From: Craspedostauros australis
Taxonomy: Eukaryota; Bacillariophyta; Bacillariophyceae; Mastogloiales; Achnanthaceae
Assembly: GCA_026770025.1 (NCBI GenBank)
Contig: JAMXDE010000003.1
Location: forward strand, 1,488,001-1,552,000
Direction: 5' to 3'
Length of the DNA: 64,000 bases
A model generated the notes under the pieces. The model did not search any database. It was not told the origin of the DNA and worked only from the letters and a program-made list of their open reading frames with translations. The position numbers and the translations under genes were made by a program. Below are positions 21,281-31,955 of this stretch, in pieces. Position 1 is the first letter of the stretch; each line of letters begins with the position of its first letter.

Positions 21281-22016
21281 CTCGGAGGCTCTCCGAGTGC
21301 AGAGAGTGCAGGGAGTACAAAAAGTGCACGAGTATAATAATATAGAATACTATGTAATATGATCAGAAAAACGAATAATAAAGGATAATATGTAGTGTAC
21401 GAGCAGAGCGCAGTAGTGCTATGGACGACAGTATCGATATGGCATTGGTATTGCTGTGTTGTGTTGTCTGTGTTGCGGAGTTCCTCTCTTGGGCAAAGAA
21501 ATGGAGGAAACCGACCAGAAGAAGTCGATCTTTTCGATGTTTGATGTGCGGATTTCCATTCGTCTTACTCAACTTGGGCAGAATCGCGCACACAAAAGCA
21601 CGCGACCTTGCGAAGCAACGAGCCGTTGTTCCATCGCGTTCGGCACGAGCCGCCCTCTTTGGCACAAAAGAACAGTTGCAAAGAACATCAACGCGGCGTT
21701 TCGAACAAATCAAAAGAGAACAAAACCCGAAGTCCACACGACTCACATCGAATCGTGCAATCGCGTGAACGAACACAGTCTTGGTTGTCTCCGACTCACA
21801 CAATGAAATTTGAAATACTGTCCATCGCCCGTTCAATCTTCGTACCTCGTTTGAGGAACCAAGATCTCGTCGTAACGATAATGCCAAAGTGTGCAAACGA
21901 TCTACTCGTACTAGTAACAGGCTCTACCTCGAGTTGCGAGGCCAGCTCGGATCCAAATCGCAGGATCTTTCCGCGTGATAAGAGTTTGGAAGCCTCAACC
22001 GACTTGTCATTGTCGA
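21281..22016. other. Intergenic region, no gene recognised
   Basis: AT-rich patch at about 21335-21395 near the MINDY 5' end. Overlapping frames (for example 21608-22105 +, 21363-21896 -) have no domains and contradict each other in strand. Confidence 0.45.
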
Positions 22017-25000
22017 CTATCGTGGGAAGCTTCGGGCGTACGCTTCCAAATTCTCGCCGATCTGATGGCAGTGGCGGCAGATCTCCAGCAGATAAGAGAT
22101 GGTGACACCCAGGGTCACTACCTGTGTCGGGTTCATCGACTCTATCGCTTTTGCACGGTCGCCCCCTGCACGTTCCAGATGGTAGCCTTGCATCTCGTAG
22201 AAGCTCCGCGACCACATGTCGACCAGCTGCAATCGGATCGAATTCATTTCCTTGAAAGATGCGGCGGCAGCGACCGCGTCCAGCGAATTGCCATGCTGTG
22301 GTCGCAATCGCCCATCCGGAAACGCGACTCGGAGATTGTCACAGCATTTCTGAATCTGCTGCGATGCCATCGAGATCATTTGGTGGTACACCTTTGGCCA
22401 GTCGCGTCGTTCCTCTGCAAGGATCGCTGCCGTTGTTCCTGCTACTCCTGATTCTGCTCCTGTTCCTGCTGCGACGCCGTTTCTGCTGCTGTTGTGTTTC
22501 TGACTAAACGAATATGCATGGGTATGTGAAGGAGAGTTCCATACCTGATTGGAATAAAGCGCTGGAATTCGCGTGAAGGCCTTCATCAGTAGTGTGGTTT
22601 GGCGATCCAACAGTGTCGCCTCCCTGCTGATGTTGATAATCGGAGCTGGAATCAATCTTTGAGAGAAGCCAAAGTATGGTTCTTTCAACGCTGACGGTAC
22701 CTCTTGGGCCAAACTCGAAGCACACGAATGGATGCTCTGCTGCAGTTCCTCAAGCTTCGTCTTGGATGGCGAGTCGGCCGCGTTGATTTGGTGACGTTGC
22801 TGTGCCTCCTTTTCCATCTCGATGGTTCGTGGATCGTCGCGATCGCTCGTCGCAGCACCGTCTCTCTGTGTGCTGATGTGCTCACCTGTTTCGACGTCCA
22901 CGTGATGAGCTGCGACATCGTGTTCCAGCTGCTCCAAGAAGGACTTGCCTTCGCCCAGGAACGACTCGCATTGGAACAACACACTCAAGCTCATCGTCTC
23001 AACCACGTTCCGGCTGCTGCGTGGGAATAGGAACAGCTCGACGCTCGCAAAGATAAACACGCCCACGAAGATAAGCTGAATTCGCTTTGGGATGTACTCC
23101 TCGACGTCGTACCCATTCTCTGTTGCGCCGATCAGTATCGCCCCGATGCTCATGGCAGCGTAGGTGTACATGTAGGCATGCTCGGGGTTGCGAAGGTAAA
23201 TCATGACGAATGTGAAGACCCCGATCGCGCAAATGTGCACGGTGTCCTCGTCCTGATTCGGAAAGACATCGACCACGAGCATGCCGAATGCGACAGCGAA
23301 GGCGGTTCCGAACAATCGGTCGGAAGCCTTTTGGAAGCTGCTTCCCCGTTGCCCCAAGTTGACGATCGCCACCGTGATTGCGGGCCACAGGCCGAACGGT
23401 GCGGCGACCTTCCACAAGGCATCGACGGAGACGAAGAGAGAGCTGATGCACATGCCCGCGGCCATCTTGAATGCCAAGTTCCGATCGGCCTCGTTGCGCC
23501 AAAGCCAGGACGGAGTCCAAAACTCACGAATGAGATACTGGAGCATGTTGGCAATGATCCTGAATGGGAGGCAACAGATCCGAGTCATTCTTCCGTCGCG
23601 TACTCGGCTGTTCGTACCTGCCGTTGTAGCTGCCGTTGTGGCCGCGGTATGACCTGCGGGCACCACCGTCGCTCGTTCGTGGTTCATGTTTTGATCTTTG
23701 GCATCGTTTTCATCCTTCAAGTACGTGATGAGATTGTCCGCGATCGACATGAAGCTGCGGAAGGTCGCCATGCGGCGTGCCAAATGAGCCAACTGTGGTT
23801 TGACTTTCTGTTGTCCCGGCTGCGCGTTGACGTTGCTACCCACAGTCATCGCCGCCTCCTGGATGGCGTTAGAGAATGCCACTTCGATCTCTTTGCACAG
23901 TTCCGTCATGACGGTGACATCGTCAGGATCGTCGGCGTGACAAGCAATGGGGTCCGCCATCAGCGTCCCCAGCTGTATCGCATGCGCCATGTGATCTATC
24001 AGATGCTGGTACATCGGGGAAATGTGCTTGGCGATCAGAATCCGCATCCGCACGGCATCTTGTGATTGGAGGGGCGACGCTTCACCCAGATAGTGCTGCC
24101 CCAGCGCGGTTGTCAGCAAATGATAATCCATAATCTGCCTTTCCAAGTGCTGAATCCAATGCTCCAGTCGGGCGACGACCGACTGAGGTTGGCAGCGCTT
24201 CTGCCCTTGACGCCGCCACCTTATCCTCGTGCCGCCTCCCATCCATTGCTGCAACCTCAGTTCCTCGCTTGCCGCAGGTGTCAACCGTTTCAATTCGCGC
24301 ACGGTGGTATCCATGCGTCCGACCAAAAGCTGGATGCCCGATATCGCGGCACGTGCCACCTTCGATGCGTGCCCCGCCGACATGGTGTAGGCGCGGATTT
24401 CCGTCAAGCACTGGCAGGCATCGGATTCGTAGTGATGCAGTAGGACGGAGATCCGGTTGCAGGCACGGTTGGGGATCGTCATGAGGACCGCGACGCATGT
24501 GCAGGCGACGTAGGATGCGCAGTATCCCCACGGTCCGTACCAATCCAAATTCGTGTTGCGAACGGGCAGCGCGATGACGATGTAGGAGATGAGCACCATG
24601 AGGTTGCGGTAGGACAGCCATGGACACAGCATGAAAAGCAAGGACAGAAAGAAGATGAAGATTGGCAGCAGGATCTGCCTCGTCATCATGGATAAAGCTC
24701 CGCTTTCGAACCAAATGGCGATGGGCCAACTCAAGAGCGTCGTGATGATGACGCTGAAGGCGAATTTCTGGAATGCCAGAGACGACGCGCCGATGGTTGG
24801 ATCGGCGAGGCAAACATGGAAGAACATGTTGGCAATCCAAACGCCGTGGAAGAATTCATGCCGGAAGCATGCGAAGTTGATGACAGTCCCGATCGTTGTG
24901 CGCAGCGCCATGTCGAGACGTGTGGCGATGTCGCCGCCGTTCCTCGTGAACCTGGAGATGATCGATAGACTTCGTCGTCGTTTCTGCTGCTCGTGCCGTC

Positions 25001-25418
25001 GCATTTTCTGCCGATGCCGTTTCTGTCGTTGATGGTGCCGGTGATGACTGGGCAGTTCGCCACTTGCATTCTTCTCTGCCAATCCTCCATGGGATGACCC
25101 AGCTATAGTCAGGATGGTTGATCGAGTGGACTCGCTGAAGGTGAAGCGTGTTGAGACGCTTTTGCGTCTGTGCCTTTGAAAAAGCAGCTGATCGTGATGG
25201 TCGTGATGGTCGTGATCATCAACATCGGCCGCATCATCGGCACCGTTTTGAGTCGTCGGTTGTTGAGATGAAGACTCATCGCCAGTTCGAGGGTCATTAT
25301 GTTGCAAGTCAGAGGTTTCGAAGACCTCCTGCCGATTGGTGGATTGAAACCTCGCCCGTTTCTGTTGTGATGTTGTTGGATTCGAGCCCGCGGCCACTTC
25401 TGCGGAAACGAATGTCAT
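22017..25418 (-). CDS. Large FUSC/ALMT-like membrane transporter
   Basis: Single exon of 1133 aa, ATG at 25418. About 190 hydrophilic N-terminal residues (His/Arg-rich) precede a first group of about 5-6 membrane segments (residues about 210-340). A long soluble region of roughly 300 residues follows, then a second group of about 6 segments (about 645-790). The second group has the FUSC pattern: FGLWPAITVAIVNLGQRGSSFQ-ASDRLFGTAFA, with the conserved Arg-x-x-Gly-Thr. A long C-terminal cytoplasmic domain follows. Two TM bundles separated by a soluble domain is the layout of fusaric-acid-resistance (FUSC)/YccS and plant aluminium-activated malate transporter relatives, which export aromatic or organic anions. 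Substrate unknown. Confidence 0.82.
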   Translation of the reverse strand: MTFVSAEVAAGSNPTTSQQKRARFQSTNRQEVFETSDLQHNDPRTGDESSSQQPTTQNGADDAADVDDHDHHDHHDQLLFQRHRRKSVSTRFTFSESTRSTILTIAGSSHGGLAEKNASGELPSHHRHHQRQKRHRQKMRRHEQQKRRRSLSIISRFTRNGGDIATRLDMALRTTIGTVINFACFRHEFFHGVWIANMFFHVCLADPTIGASSLAFQKFAFSVIITTLLSWPIAIWFESGALSMMTRQILLPIFIFFLSLLFMLCPWLSYRNLMVLISYIVIALPVRNTNLDWYGPWGYCASYVACTCVAVLMTIPNRACNRISVLLHHYESDACQCLTEIRAYTMSAGHASKVARAAISGIQLLVGRMDTTVRELKRLTPAASEELRLQQWMGGGTRIRWRRQGQKRCQPQSVVARLEHWIQHLERQIMDYHLLTTALGQHYLGEASPLQSQDAVRMRILIAKHISPMYQHLIDHMAHAIQLGTLMADPIACHADDPDDVTVMTELCKEIEVAFSNAIQEAAMTVGSNVNAQPGQQKVKPQLAHLARRMATFRSFMSIADNLITYLKDENDAKDQNMNHERATVVPAGHTAATTAATTAGTNSRVRDGRMTRICCLPFRIIANMLQYLIREFWTPSWLWRNEADRNLAFKMAAGMCISSLFVSVDALWKVAAPFGLWPAITVAIVNLGQRGSSFQKASDRLFGTAFAVAFGMLVVDVFPNQDEDTVHICAIGVFTFVMIYLRNPEHAYMYTYAAMSIGAILIGATENGYDVEEYIPKRIQLIFVGVFIFASVELFLFPRSSRNVVETMSLSVLFQCESFLGEGKSFLEQLEHDVAAHHVDVETGEHISTQRDGAATSDRDDPRTIEMEKEAQQRHQINAADSPSKTKLEELQQSIHSCASSLAQEVPSALKEPYFGFSQRLIPAPIINISREATLLDRQTTLLMKAFTRIPALYSNQVWNSPSHTHAYSFSQKHNSSRNGVAAGTGAESGVAGTTAAILAEERRDWPKVYHQMISMASQQIQKCCDNLRVAFPDGRLRPQHGNSLDAVAAAASFKEMNSIRLQLVDMWSRSFYEMQGYHLERAGGDRAKAIESMNPTQVVTLGVTISYLLEICRHCHQIGENLEAYARSFPR

Positions 25419-26188
25419 TGTTGCGCCTGCGTTGAGGCGAGAGTCGTGCTCGTTGGTTTAGGGGAGCTTGATTTGTGACCAATGCACTTGGCCTCGCCGG
25501 ATGTGCATCCACCAACTCAAGACCTCTTGATCGGCAAAGACAGCTGCCAGCACTTCACACTCTCATCGATGTTGCTCCCGCTGCTGGCGATGACGCCACC
25601 CTGGATTGTTGGGGTTTCGAAGATCGAAACACGCACCATCATCTTCCTTCTCCTGTCTGGTGTTTCGTCATCGCGATGTTCTTCGAAGGTGTGACAAAAA
25701 GAGAATTCTTGCGATTTCCATCTCCCCACATTTTAAAATTTGATTTGCTTCTTTGGTAGTCGGAAAGTGATGGCTCGAATTTCGAGATGCTTGTCGTCAC
25801 GGCATTGCCTCTCTCGAGTCAGGGTAGACTGTGGCGACCACGAGTGCGAGCGCGAGTACGAGTAGATGGGGTGAGACGAGCGCAATCGGAGGTCGTACCC
25901 ACCCTCCGCAATCCTGATGTTGTGGCAAGGATGCAAACGTCGCCGAGTGAGCGCGATGGATTAACCTCCGATGGCAGTTCTGTGGCAGTGATACCGCCAC
26001 ATATCGGAGAAATGGAAAGCTTGGGTGCCGAGCACCACGCCGAGCAAGTGTGTTCCTCTACGGGTATGTATCTCCGTGCGCATGAATACGAGTACGACCA
26101 GAGAGCAGCAGAGCGCGAGTCCTCTTTAATAATTGTATGGCGCATTGAGCGATTGTCTGCACGTATGAGTATGCATTCACAAGGTTTT
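25419..26188. other. Intergenic region, no gene recognised
   Basis: About 770 nt between two minus-strand genes. It would hold the promoter of the FUSC-like gene's neighbour and the 3' UTR. Open frames (for example 25787-26428 +) are antisense to, or run into, the next gene and have no domain. Confidence 0.4.
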
Positions 26189-27880
26189 CTATTTGAGCAT
26201 GTTATCTGTCATTTCCTCGATGACGACCGCGAGACAAGACATGAGGCAGGGATCGACGCCGGGACGCAGCACGAGGGAGCTGTTGCCGGTGCTCGTGTAT
26301 GTGACGCCCGCGCAGACGTTGCCAGTGGCCTTGACGAGGAATCCGCGCTTGCGGTTCCATCGAAAGATCGAGGGACCGAAATGCTCCGTGACGAACTTGA
26401 GGGCTGGCTCGCCTTTGAGCTTCATTGAGAACTTCATGTGGAGGCCAGTGTTTGAGTTTTTGATTTCGGCCCACTGGTAGAATGCTGGGATGTGGACGGT
26501 TGCGGCGGTGCGGCTGCTGTCGTGGGTGATATTGGCACCGCTGTTGTTGCTGCTGTTGTTGCTGGTGGTGGTGTTCCTGCCGCTGGCTTCAGGCGACTTG
26601 CCGATGCTGTTCTCGCTGTTGTTTCTTCTTTTGCTGCTGCCGGTTTTGGCTCGACCTTGGCCGCTACCAGTCTTCGAGGTAGCAGCCTTGTCAGACTTCT
26701 TGTCTGGTTTCTTGCCAATTCTCTTCCCAAGCTTGTTCTTGGTGTTGGTGTCGCCGGTGGTGTCATTCTCATCGCTCCTGTTGTAATAGCGATCCATGCT
26801 TTCCATGATGTCCTTGCAGGGCTTCTGGCCCTCGTAGATGGGCTGCAGACCGAAGATGCGGTAGTGGTGCCTGCCGTCCTGATTGCGGTGGCGGTGCAGG
26901 ATGGCCTGGATCTTCTCAGCCTTGACCTTTGGTTTGGCTGCGAGATTGGGAGCGCCGCTGGCAGTGCTGTCGACGTTGGATGCGTCAGTGTTGTTGCTGT
27001 TGTTGTTGCCGTTGATACTTGTGTTGGCATCTGCGTTGACATTGCTGGTATCGTTACCACCATTGCTGTTGCCGACGACACTGTCCGTGTTGACAACGCT
27101 GTCATCATCAATCGCAGTGAGCACCTTCATGTGCCTGTAGATGTTCTGGATTTGGGCGAGGGGCTGCTGGTCTCGCTGCCTGCGTATCTGCACCGTCTCG
27201 TCGCCGTTGCCCTGCGATGACAGCTGGAATGTTTGGAATTGGAAGGACTTGATGGGAAGGGCCGCTTCTGCCATGGACTTGGCGCCGACGATCTCGAGGT
27301 ACTCATCGTCTTCATCCATGACGGTCTCCGCGGAATCATGCAGCGCGTTTTTGTGGACGGACTCTGTCTGTTGCTGCTGATACTGTTGCTGATACTGTTG
27401 CTGATATGATTGCTGACGTTCTGGTTGACTCTGATGCGGCTCCGTCATGCTGTGCAGGGGCGGTGCCGGTGGCAACGGCGTGAAGAAGGTTTCATGCTGC
27501 GAGATCTGGTCATGCTGCGCCCGCTTGGACAGCAGCTTGATGCAACGCGTGCTACGCTTCTTGCAACGTGGAGAGACGGGGGATTTGATGGAGGAGGTAT
27601 CCTTGCTCTTCTTGCTGTGGCGGAAGGCGAAGGACTTGGGGACGGCAGTCTCCTTGTTCTTCTTGCTGCTGCTGCCGCTCTTCTTGGCCTTCCTCCTCTT
27701 GTGGCTGCCGCTGCTGTGGTGGCTGCGCTTGTCGAGGGTGGAGGCAGCGGGGACGTTGGAGTCGGCAGAGAAGCTGCGTCTCCTGGTGCTGAGGAACGCG
27801 TCTTCTCCGATTGTGGGCAGCGTCGGTTGGGCCAGCGAGTTCGTTGGGCCGCTTCGCTCCATGTTGTTGCCTCTGGTCAT
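26189..27880 (-). CDS. Low-complexity protein with LURP-one/tubby-C-like C-terminal domain
   Basis: Single exon, 563 aa. The first ATG is at 27880 (the frame is open upstream from a TTG at 27898). The first 250 residues are Ser/Lys/Arg- and Gln-rich and probably disordered, with basic patches (HKRRKAKK) suited to nuclear import. Another Asn/Ser-rich block lies near residues 300-340 and 390-450. Folded pieces are HRHRNQDGRHHYRIFGLQP-IYEGQ (about 355) and the last 110 residues, YQWAEIKNSNTGLHMKFSM through VCAGVTYT to LVLRPGVDPCLMSCLAVVI. The final motif (strand, Pro-Gly-Val-Asp, hydrophobic helix) is how LURP-one-related/tubby-C-like domains end, so I place it there tentatively. Function unknown; members bind phosphoinositides or act in defence in plants. 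Confidence 0.62.
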   Translation of the reverse strand: MTRGNNMERSGPTNSLAQPTLPTIGEDAFLSTRRRSFSADSNVPAASTLDKRSHHSSGSHKRRKAKKSGSSSKKNKETAVPKSFAFRHSKKSKDTSSIKSPVSPRCKKRSTRCIKLLSKRAQHDQISQHETFFTPLPPAPPLHSMTEPHQSQPERQQSYQQQYQQQYQQQQTESVHKNALHDSAETVMDEDDEYLEIVGAKSMAEAALPIKSFQFQTFQLSSQGNGDETVQIRRQRDQQPLAQIQNIYRHMKVLTAIDDDSVVNTDSVVGNSNGGNDTSNVNADANTSINGNNNSNNTDASNVDSTASGAPNLAAKPKVKAEKIQAILHRHRNQDGRHHYRIFGLQPIYEGQKPCKDIMESMDRYYNRSDENDTTGDTNTKNKLGKRIGKKPDKKSDKAATSKTGSGQGRAKTGSSKRRNNSENSIGKSPEASGRNTTTSNNSSNNSGANITHDSSRTAATVHIPAFYQWAEIKNSNTGLHMKFSMKLKGEPALKFVTEHFGPSIFRWNRKRGFLVKATGNVCAGVTYTSTGNSSLVLRPGVDPCLMSCLAVVIEEMTDNMLK

Positions 27881-29482
27881 GCTTCTTCTGGATGTCAATG
27901 TGTGTGCGTTCGTTTGTGTGTTTATTTGTTTGTTGTGATTGTGGTTGTTGCTGAGGCAATGGTTGTGGTGAAGAGAGCAGAGTCGAGGATTGGTGGCTTG
28001 CCTGATTTTATGATCAATCGGCGATGCCTCCCCCCTCGCTCTCTATTTCTCTCTGTCTTGTTGTTGGGATGGGTTTGGTCGTGATGGTGGAGGGCGTTTC
28101 TCCTTTTTGCACGGTTCTTCGTGTTGTGTCGTTTCGAGTCGCGTTGCGTTGCGCCACGGCGGTACAGTCGAAGCATCGTCACACGATGCCAAAAAGCGAG
28201 TCGGCTGCCACAGTGGTTGCATTTGTCACGTTGCTGCCGACCCACACCAACAGATGACAATTATCGCTACTACGGGAATACTCCGAACAGTCGCAACAAC
28301 AGCTTAATTAACACACATGGACGTTCCGACAAAACACAGACACACATACGGACATATTTTCCTGTAGTTTTTTGAATCGCGTTCGTTCTGCTGACCCGAA
28401 AGGGATGAAGAAGATGGCCTTGAGGTAATTGTAATTACCATCTTTTCTCTACCAAAACAATACTGGTATTAGTACAGTCGAGTACACGAATGTGCTACAA
28501 AAACAACCATTCAGCGCGTTTGTGACAAGAACGCTGGACTGGGATGCGCTAATGTTTGGTACTCTATCGTCCAAATGACAATTCGAGCGGCATGTCTGCA
28601 TTCGCTGGTTCATACCGTCGAGTCCCGACCGTGATCAACACCATTGCCACTAAATAGCGAGAAGTAGCAGCTAGTGTCCACGATCAGGCTCGATGACGGT
28701 GCCGCCTGATAGCCACTTTTTCCATTCCTTTGGGTGACTACTTCCTCCGTCTCCGCGTTTCTCTCCTTTTTCTGCTTTCCTACAGCCATACCGCAGCGCT
28801 GTCTTGTGATGGTTCTACCGGGAACACAAAGCTGAGTTTGCGGTGCATTTACCTGTAACAAATGTGCTAATACACACTGAGAACTGATGGTGCAATTACG
28901 CCTGTGGCGGCGGTGATCTCCACAGCACCAAACTGTTCCACACAAACACACAAACACACAGACACACACAGAGAGAGAGACCGTGCATGTCCATGTGGTG
29001 AGATGTATTGCATTGTGATTGTCTCGTTCGACAACCATGAGCAACGATGTGCTGTTGGATGTTTTCTCCCGTTGCCTAGCAAAACAAAGTCGTCATGTGT
29101 GATTCGATGCTCACGGTCAATCCTCCCCATGGAGAGACAATGCAATCATCTCGTTGCTCGTACGTAATGACTGTTGGCATCATCAACATCTCGAGAAGTT
29201 GTGGGTGGGATGTCACGAGCATTCGAAGAGCCTGTTCCAATTCGAGAATATTCATCCCAAGATCTACCACCCGATGTGATTCGCCACTCCAGAGACTTGG
29301 GACCTCCCACATGTGCCGATTGCCGAACTCGCCACGTCCCATTCAATCCTTTCTCCCAGGATATCGCCAGAAATGGATGGCAAAAGAATGTGTTTGGGTC
29401 ACAAGACGGAAGTGTAATCAATGATATGCCAAGAAATGAGGTGAACAAGCAAATAGAGCACTCTCTGGAGGTAACATACTAG
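27881..29482. other. Intergenic region with CA/GA microsatellite
   Basis: 1.6 kb with no convincing gene. A CACACAAA/CACAGA repeat passing into GAGAGAGA lies at about 28938-28980. Minus-strand frames at 28610-29044 and 28867-29145 overlap this repeat and look spurious. Confidence 0.45.
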
Positions 29483-29528
29483 CTGCACTCAATGTAAAAC
29501 GGTGTCGCGATATCACTAGTTGTGGAGT
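29483..29528 (+). repeat. Left copy of a 46-bp inverted repeat bounding 9.4 kb
   Basis: The reverse complement of 29483-29528 equals 38906-38951 at 45 of 46 positions (one A/C difference). Flanks diverge immediately on both sides, and no target-site duplication is obvious. The copy lies about 105 nt upstream of the ATG of the broken methyltransferase locus. Confidence 0.9.
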
Positions 29529-29632
29529 TTTGGCCCCTTGTTGCCACTGGTTTGCTTGCTTTTGGGAGAAACGGCGATTGGATATTTAGAGCTATTTCGT
29601 GTTTACTCTCGCTGATCCGTCTTCTACGTCAC

Positions 29633-31717
29633 ATGGAACGGATTCCACGTCATGAAAAACGAGTCACAACAGAGGAAGAGACATCGTGTGACTCCTCCTC
29701 CACAAGACACGATGATGACTGCGCGCGGCAACAACAAAATTTGCCATGCCAGGACAGCCAACAACACTCCACGTTGACCAGTCTCACAATGGAAACCAGC
29801 AACATCCAATCGTCTCGGAATTCGACAAAGCGCATTGACGAGCTGTCCGACGCAGACGAAACAGTAGCAGCACAAGCCGCAACCGCTGATGTCTACAATG
29901 ATGCAGACGATTCCAAATGCGAAGACACATCCTTCCTCACCATCGATCCAAAGGTCATCAATATCATCAACCGTGACAAGCTGGATTGTGATGCAGCGAA
30001 CGGCTGCGAACTGCCAGAGGGGATGGATGCCAACAGCATCCGAGAATCGACCTTCTGCGACACGTTCCGTGGTTCCGCGAACTACACTGCCAACCATCCC
30101 AACACCCTGGCTGTATTCCACATTCCAGGCAATTTGGGCAACGACGTCATCAAGTCCATGGATGTGGCGGATGAATGCCAAAATGTTGATCGGGCGCACC
30201 TCGTCGTGCAAAGCCAACTTCGAGTGGCCCACAGCGATCAGCCCATTCGAGAGGGTTACGTTCGCTCCTCAGCCCCATACATGTACAACTTCATCATGGA
30301 GCTGTTCGACTTTCATCCCAACACTCTGCTCAAGGTACTCAATGCAGGCCCTGGAACAGGATATCTGATGTGTCTCATGGTGTCCCTCTTCGGGCCTTGC
30401 TCAGCACAATATGGTAAGTGATGGTCGTGATTCGTCGCTCTGCTATGACATGCTTTGAAATGATGTGAGCAGGTGGATCTTCGCTCATGCACACCTGAAT
30501 GTATGGGCCCATGCCTGAATTCTTTCTTTCTTCTTTCTCCTCCTGTCTGAGCAACATGTTGAGATGGTGCAGTTTTTGAGCTGCACACCTGCGAATCACA
30601 CCAGACACTAGTTGTCATATGATCGGCACCAAGTTCCCTTGCTGCACGACTATGTTCCTATCGCTTCTCACATCTAACTACTTCTTGCCACGTCTCGTCA
30701 CATCACAACACATCCCGCACCTGGTGCTCCATTCCTCCACCAAATCAAATGACATGCATTGAGCTTCAACAAGAGGTGGTTCAGCGTTGCCACGAGTCAT
30801 TGCAAAGATGGACGCCAAATAATCTTGGAGCACAGAAGATTGATGACATTCATGTCATCCAGGCAACGCCCTGGAAATAGCCGCAGACAAAGGAGAGGCC
30901 CCATTTGTGTTTGACCGGATCTACACCGGGCTGGTATCAATATCGCGTGCATATTGAAAATACAGAATCTCCTCAAACCAGAGACGGTATCTTCATCGCA
31001 CCAGGTAGGTGCCATGCGGCGACGCTCATGACAAACGGTCTGTTGATAATCGCCCACAACCTTCACCACCATCCGTTCACCTGTTCAAGCCAGCACAGCC
31101 CTTCGACGGTCCATTGCTGTCAATTTGCAATGGGCCTGTTGCTCGTCACCCACTGTGCAATTATTGGAGATCATTTTGCTCTGTTCCTTGTGCGAAGCGA
31201 ACAGTGGACTGCTGTGCGCTGCGCCACAATGCCAACGCCAATTCACCACGATGCAATAGAATCTGACGCCTTGGTACCCACCTCTTGCTCTTCATCGTTG
31301 CATTGCAAATGAACAACAAACGAACACATACTTTCGCATCATCCGAATCGATGCAACGATTTGAGTGGATGATGAATTCATCATGGTTTCGCGGAGGGAC
31401 AACTGTGTGGATCCATCTTCGGTGATCCCGCCGAAGACTCAAGGTTTCACAAACACTGTTGAATCCGCAGTCCGTTTCAGCGGAATGGTGGAAGATGCCC
31501 ATGGCACAAATGAAGTTGTCATCCTCAGTCGAATATGGAGCCGTCCTTATCAGCCACTACCGTGATAGCTTCCGAGAGCCGTTCAAATATCTCATGATGT
31601 GTGTCAATGCCAACGTCGTGCAGCCAATCGTGCCACAACCAGCACATCATGCCAACATTGCAGCTGTCCTCCCCAACGTCTCGTGGATGGAAATCGCGTC
31701 CTACACACCCAAAGATT
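29633..31717 (+). pseudogene. Protein-L-isoaspartate O-methyltransferase (PCMT)-like locus, apparently broken
   Basis: Exon 1 (ATG 29633, donor GTAAGT at 30414) encodes about 260 aa. It has an acidic N-terminus, then IREGYVRSSAPYMYNFIMEL and the SAM loop KVLNAGPGTGYLMC, matching the substrate and motif I regions of PCMT, which repairs isoaspartyl residues. Downstream, 30756-31004 encodes the next PCMT strands (IELQQEVVQRC, HVIQ, NALEIAADKG, FVFDRIYTG, AGINIACILK), but not in one frame. One G is missing after 30862 and one after 30930, both at G runs, and the expected acceptor AG before 30756 reads AT. Donor GTAGGT follows at 31005. Coding-like sequence (31459-31717, NEVVILSR and YGAVLISHYRDSF) again switches frame and ends at a GTAAGT. 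Either a decaying gene or assembly indels; the splice-site change favours decay. Confidence 0.55.
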
Positions 31718-31955
31718 GTAAGTTGAGATCCAGAGAGACTCCAATTCTGTTTCAGGTGCCACTGCCTTGCCATCGCTGAGATTGCCTTCATTGTGTGAAG
31801 TGGGGGGATTCGAGATGTCGACCGAACTCTCATTCTATTTTCAAGATTTTGGCACTCTTCCCTTCACTTCTTCAGTTGTGCCGCATGTTCCCTCGCTTTC
31901 CTTTCTCACAAAGGACCCATGACTCAACTGCGCAACTTCACAACTCCACCACCAT

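Noticed and set aside
20690..21337. 215-aa plus-strand frame over the MINDY gene
   Set aside because: Antisense of a well-supported deubiquitinase; no motifs of its own.
22259..22507. Hydrophobic Leu/Cys-rich plus-strand frame
   Set aside because: Antisense of Gly/Ala/Glu-rich C-terminal codons of the FUSC-like protein.
26492..27220. 242-aa Val/Ala-rich plus-strand frame
   Set aside because: Antisense shadow created by Asn/Thr/Ser repeats in the LURP-like gene.
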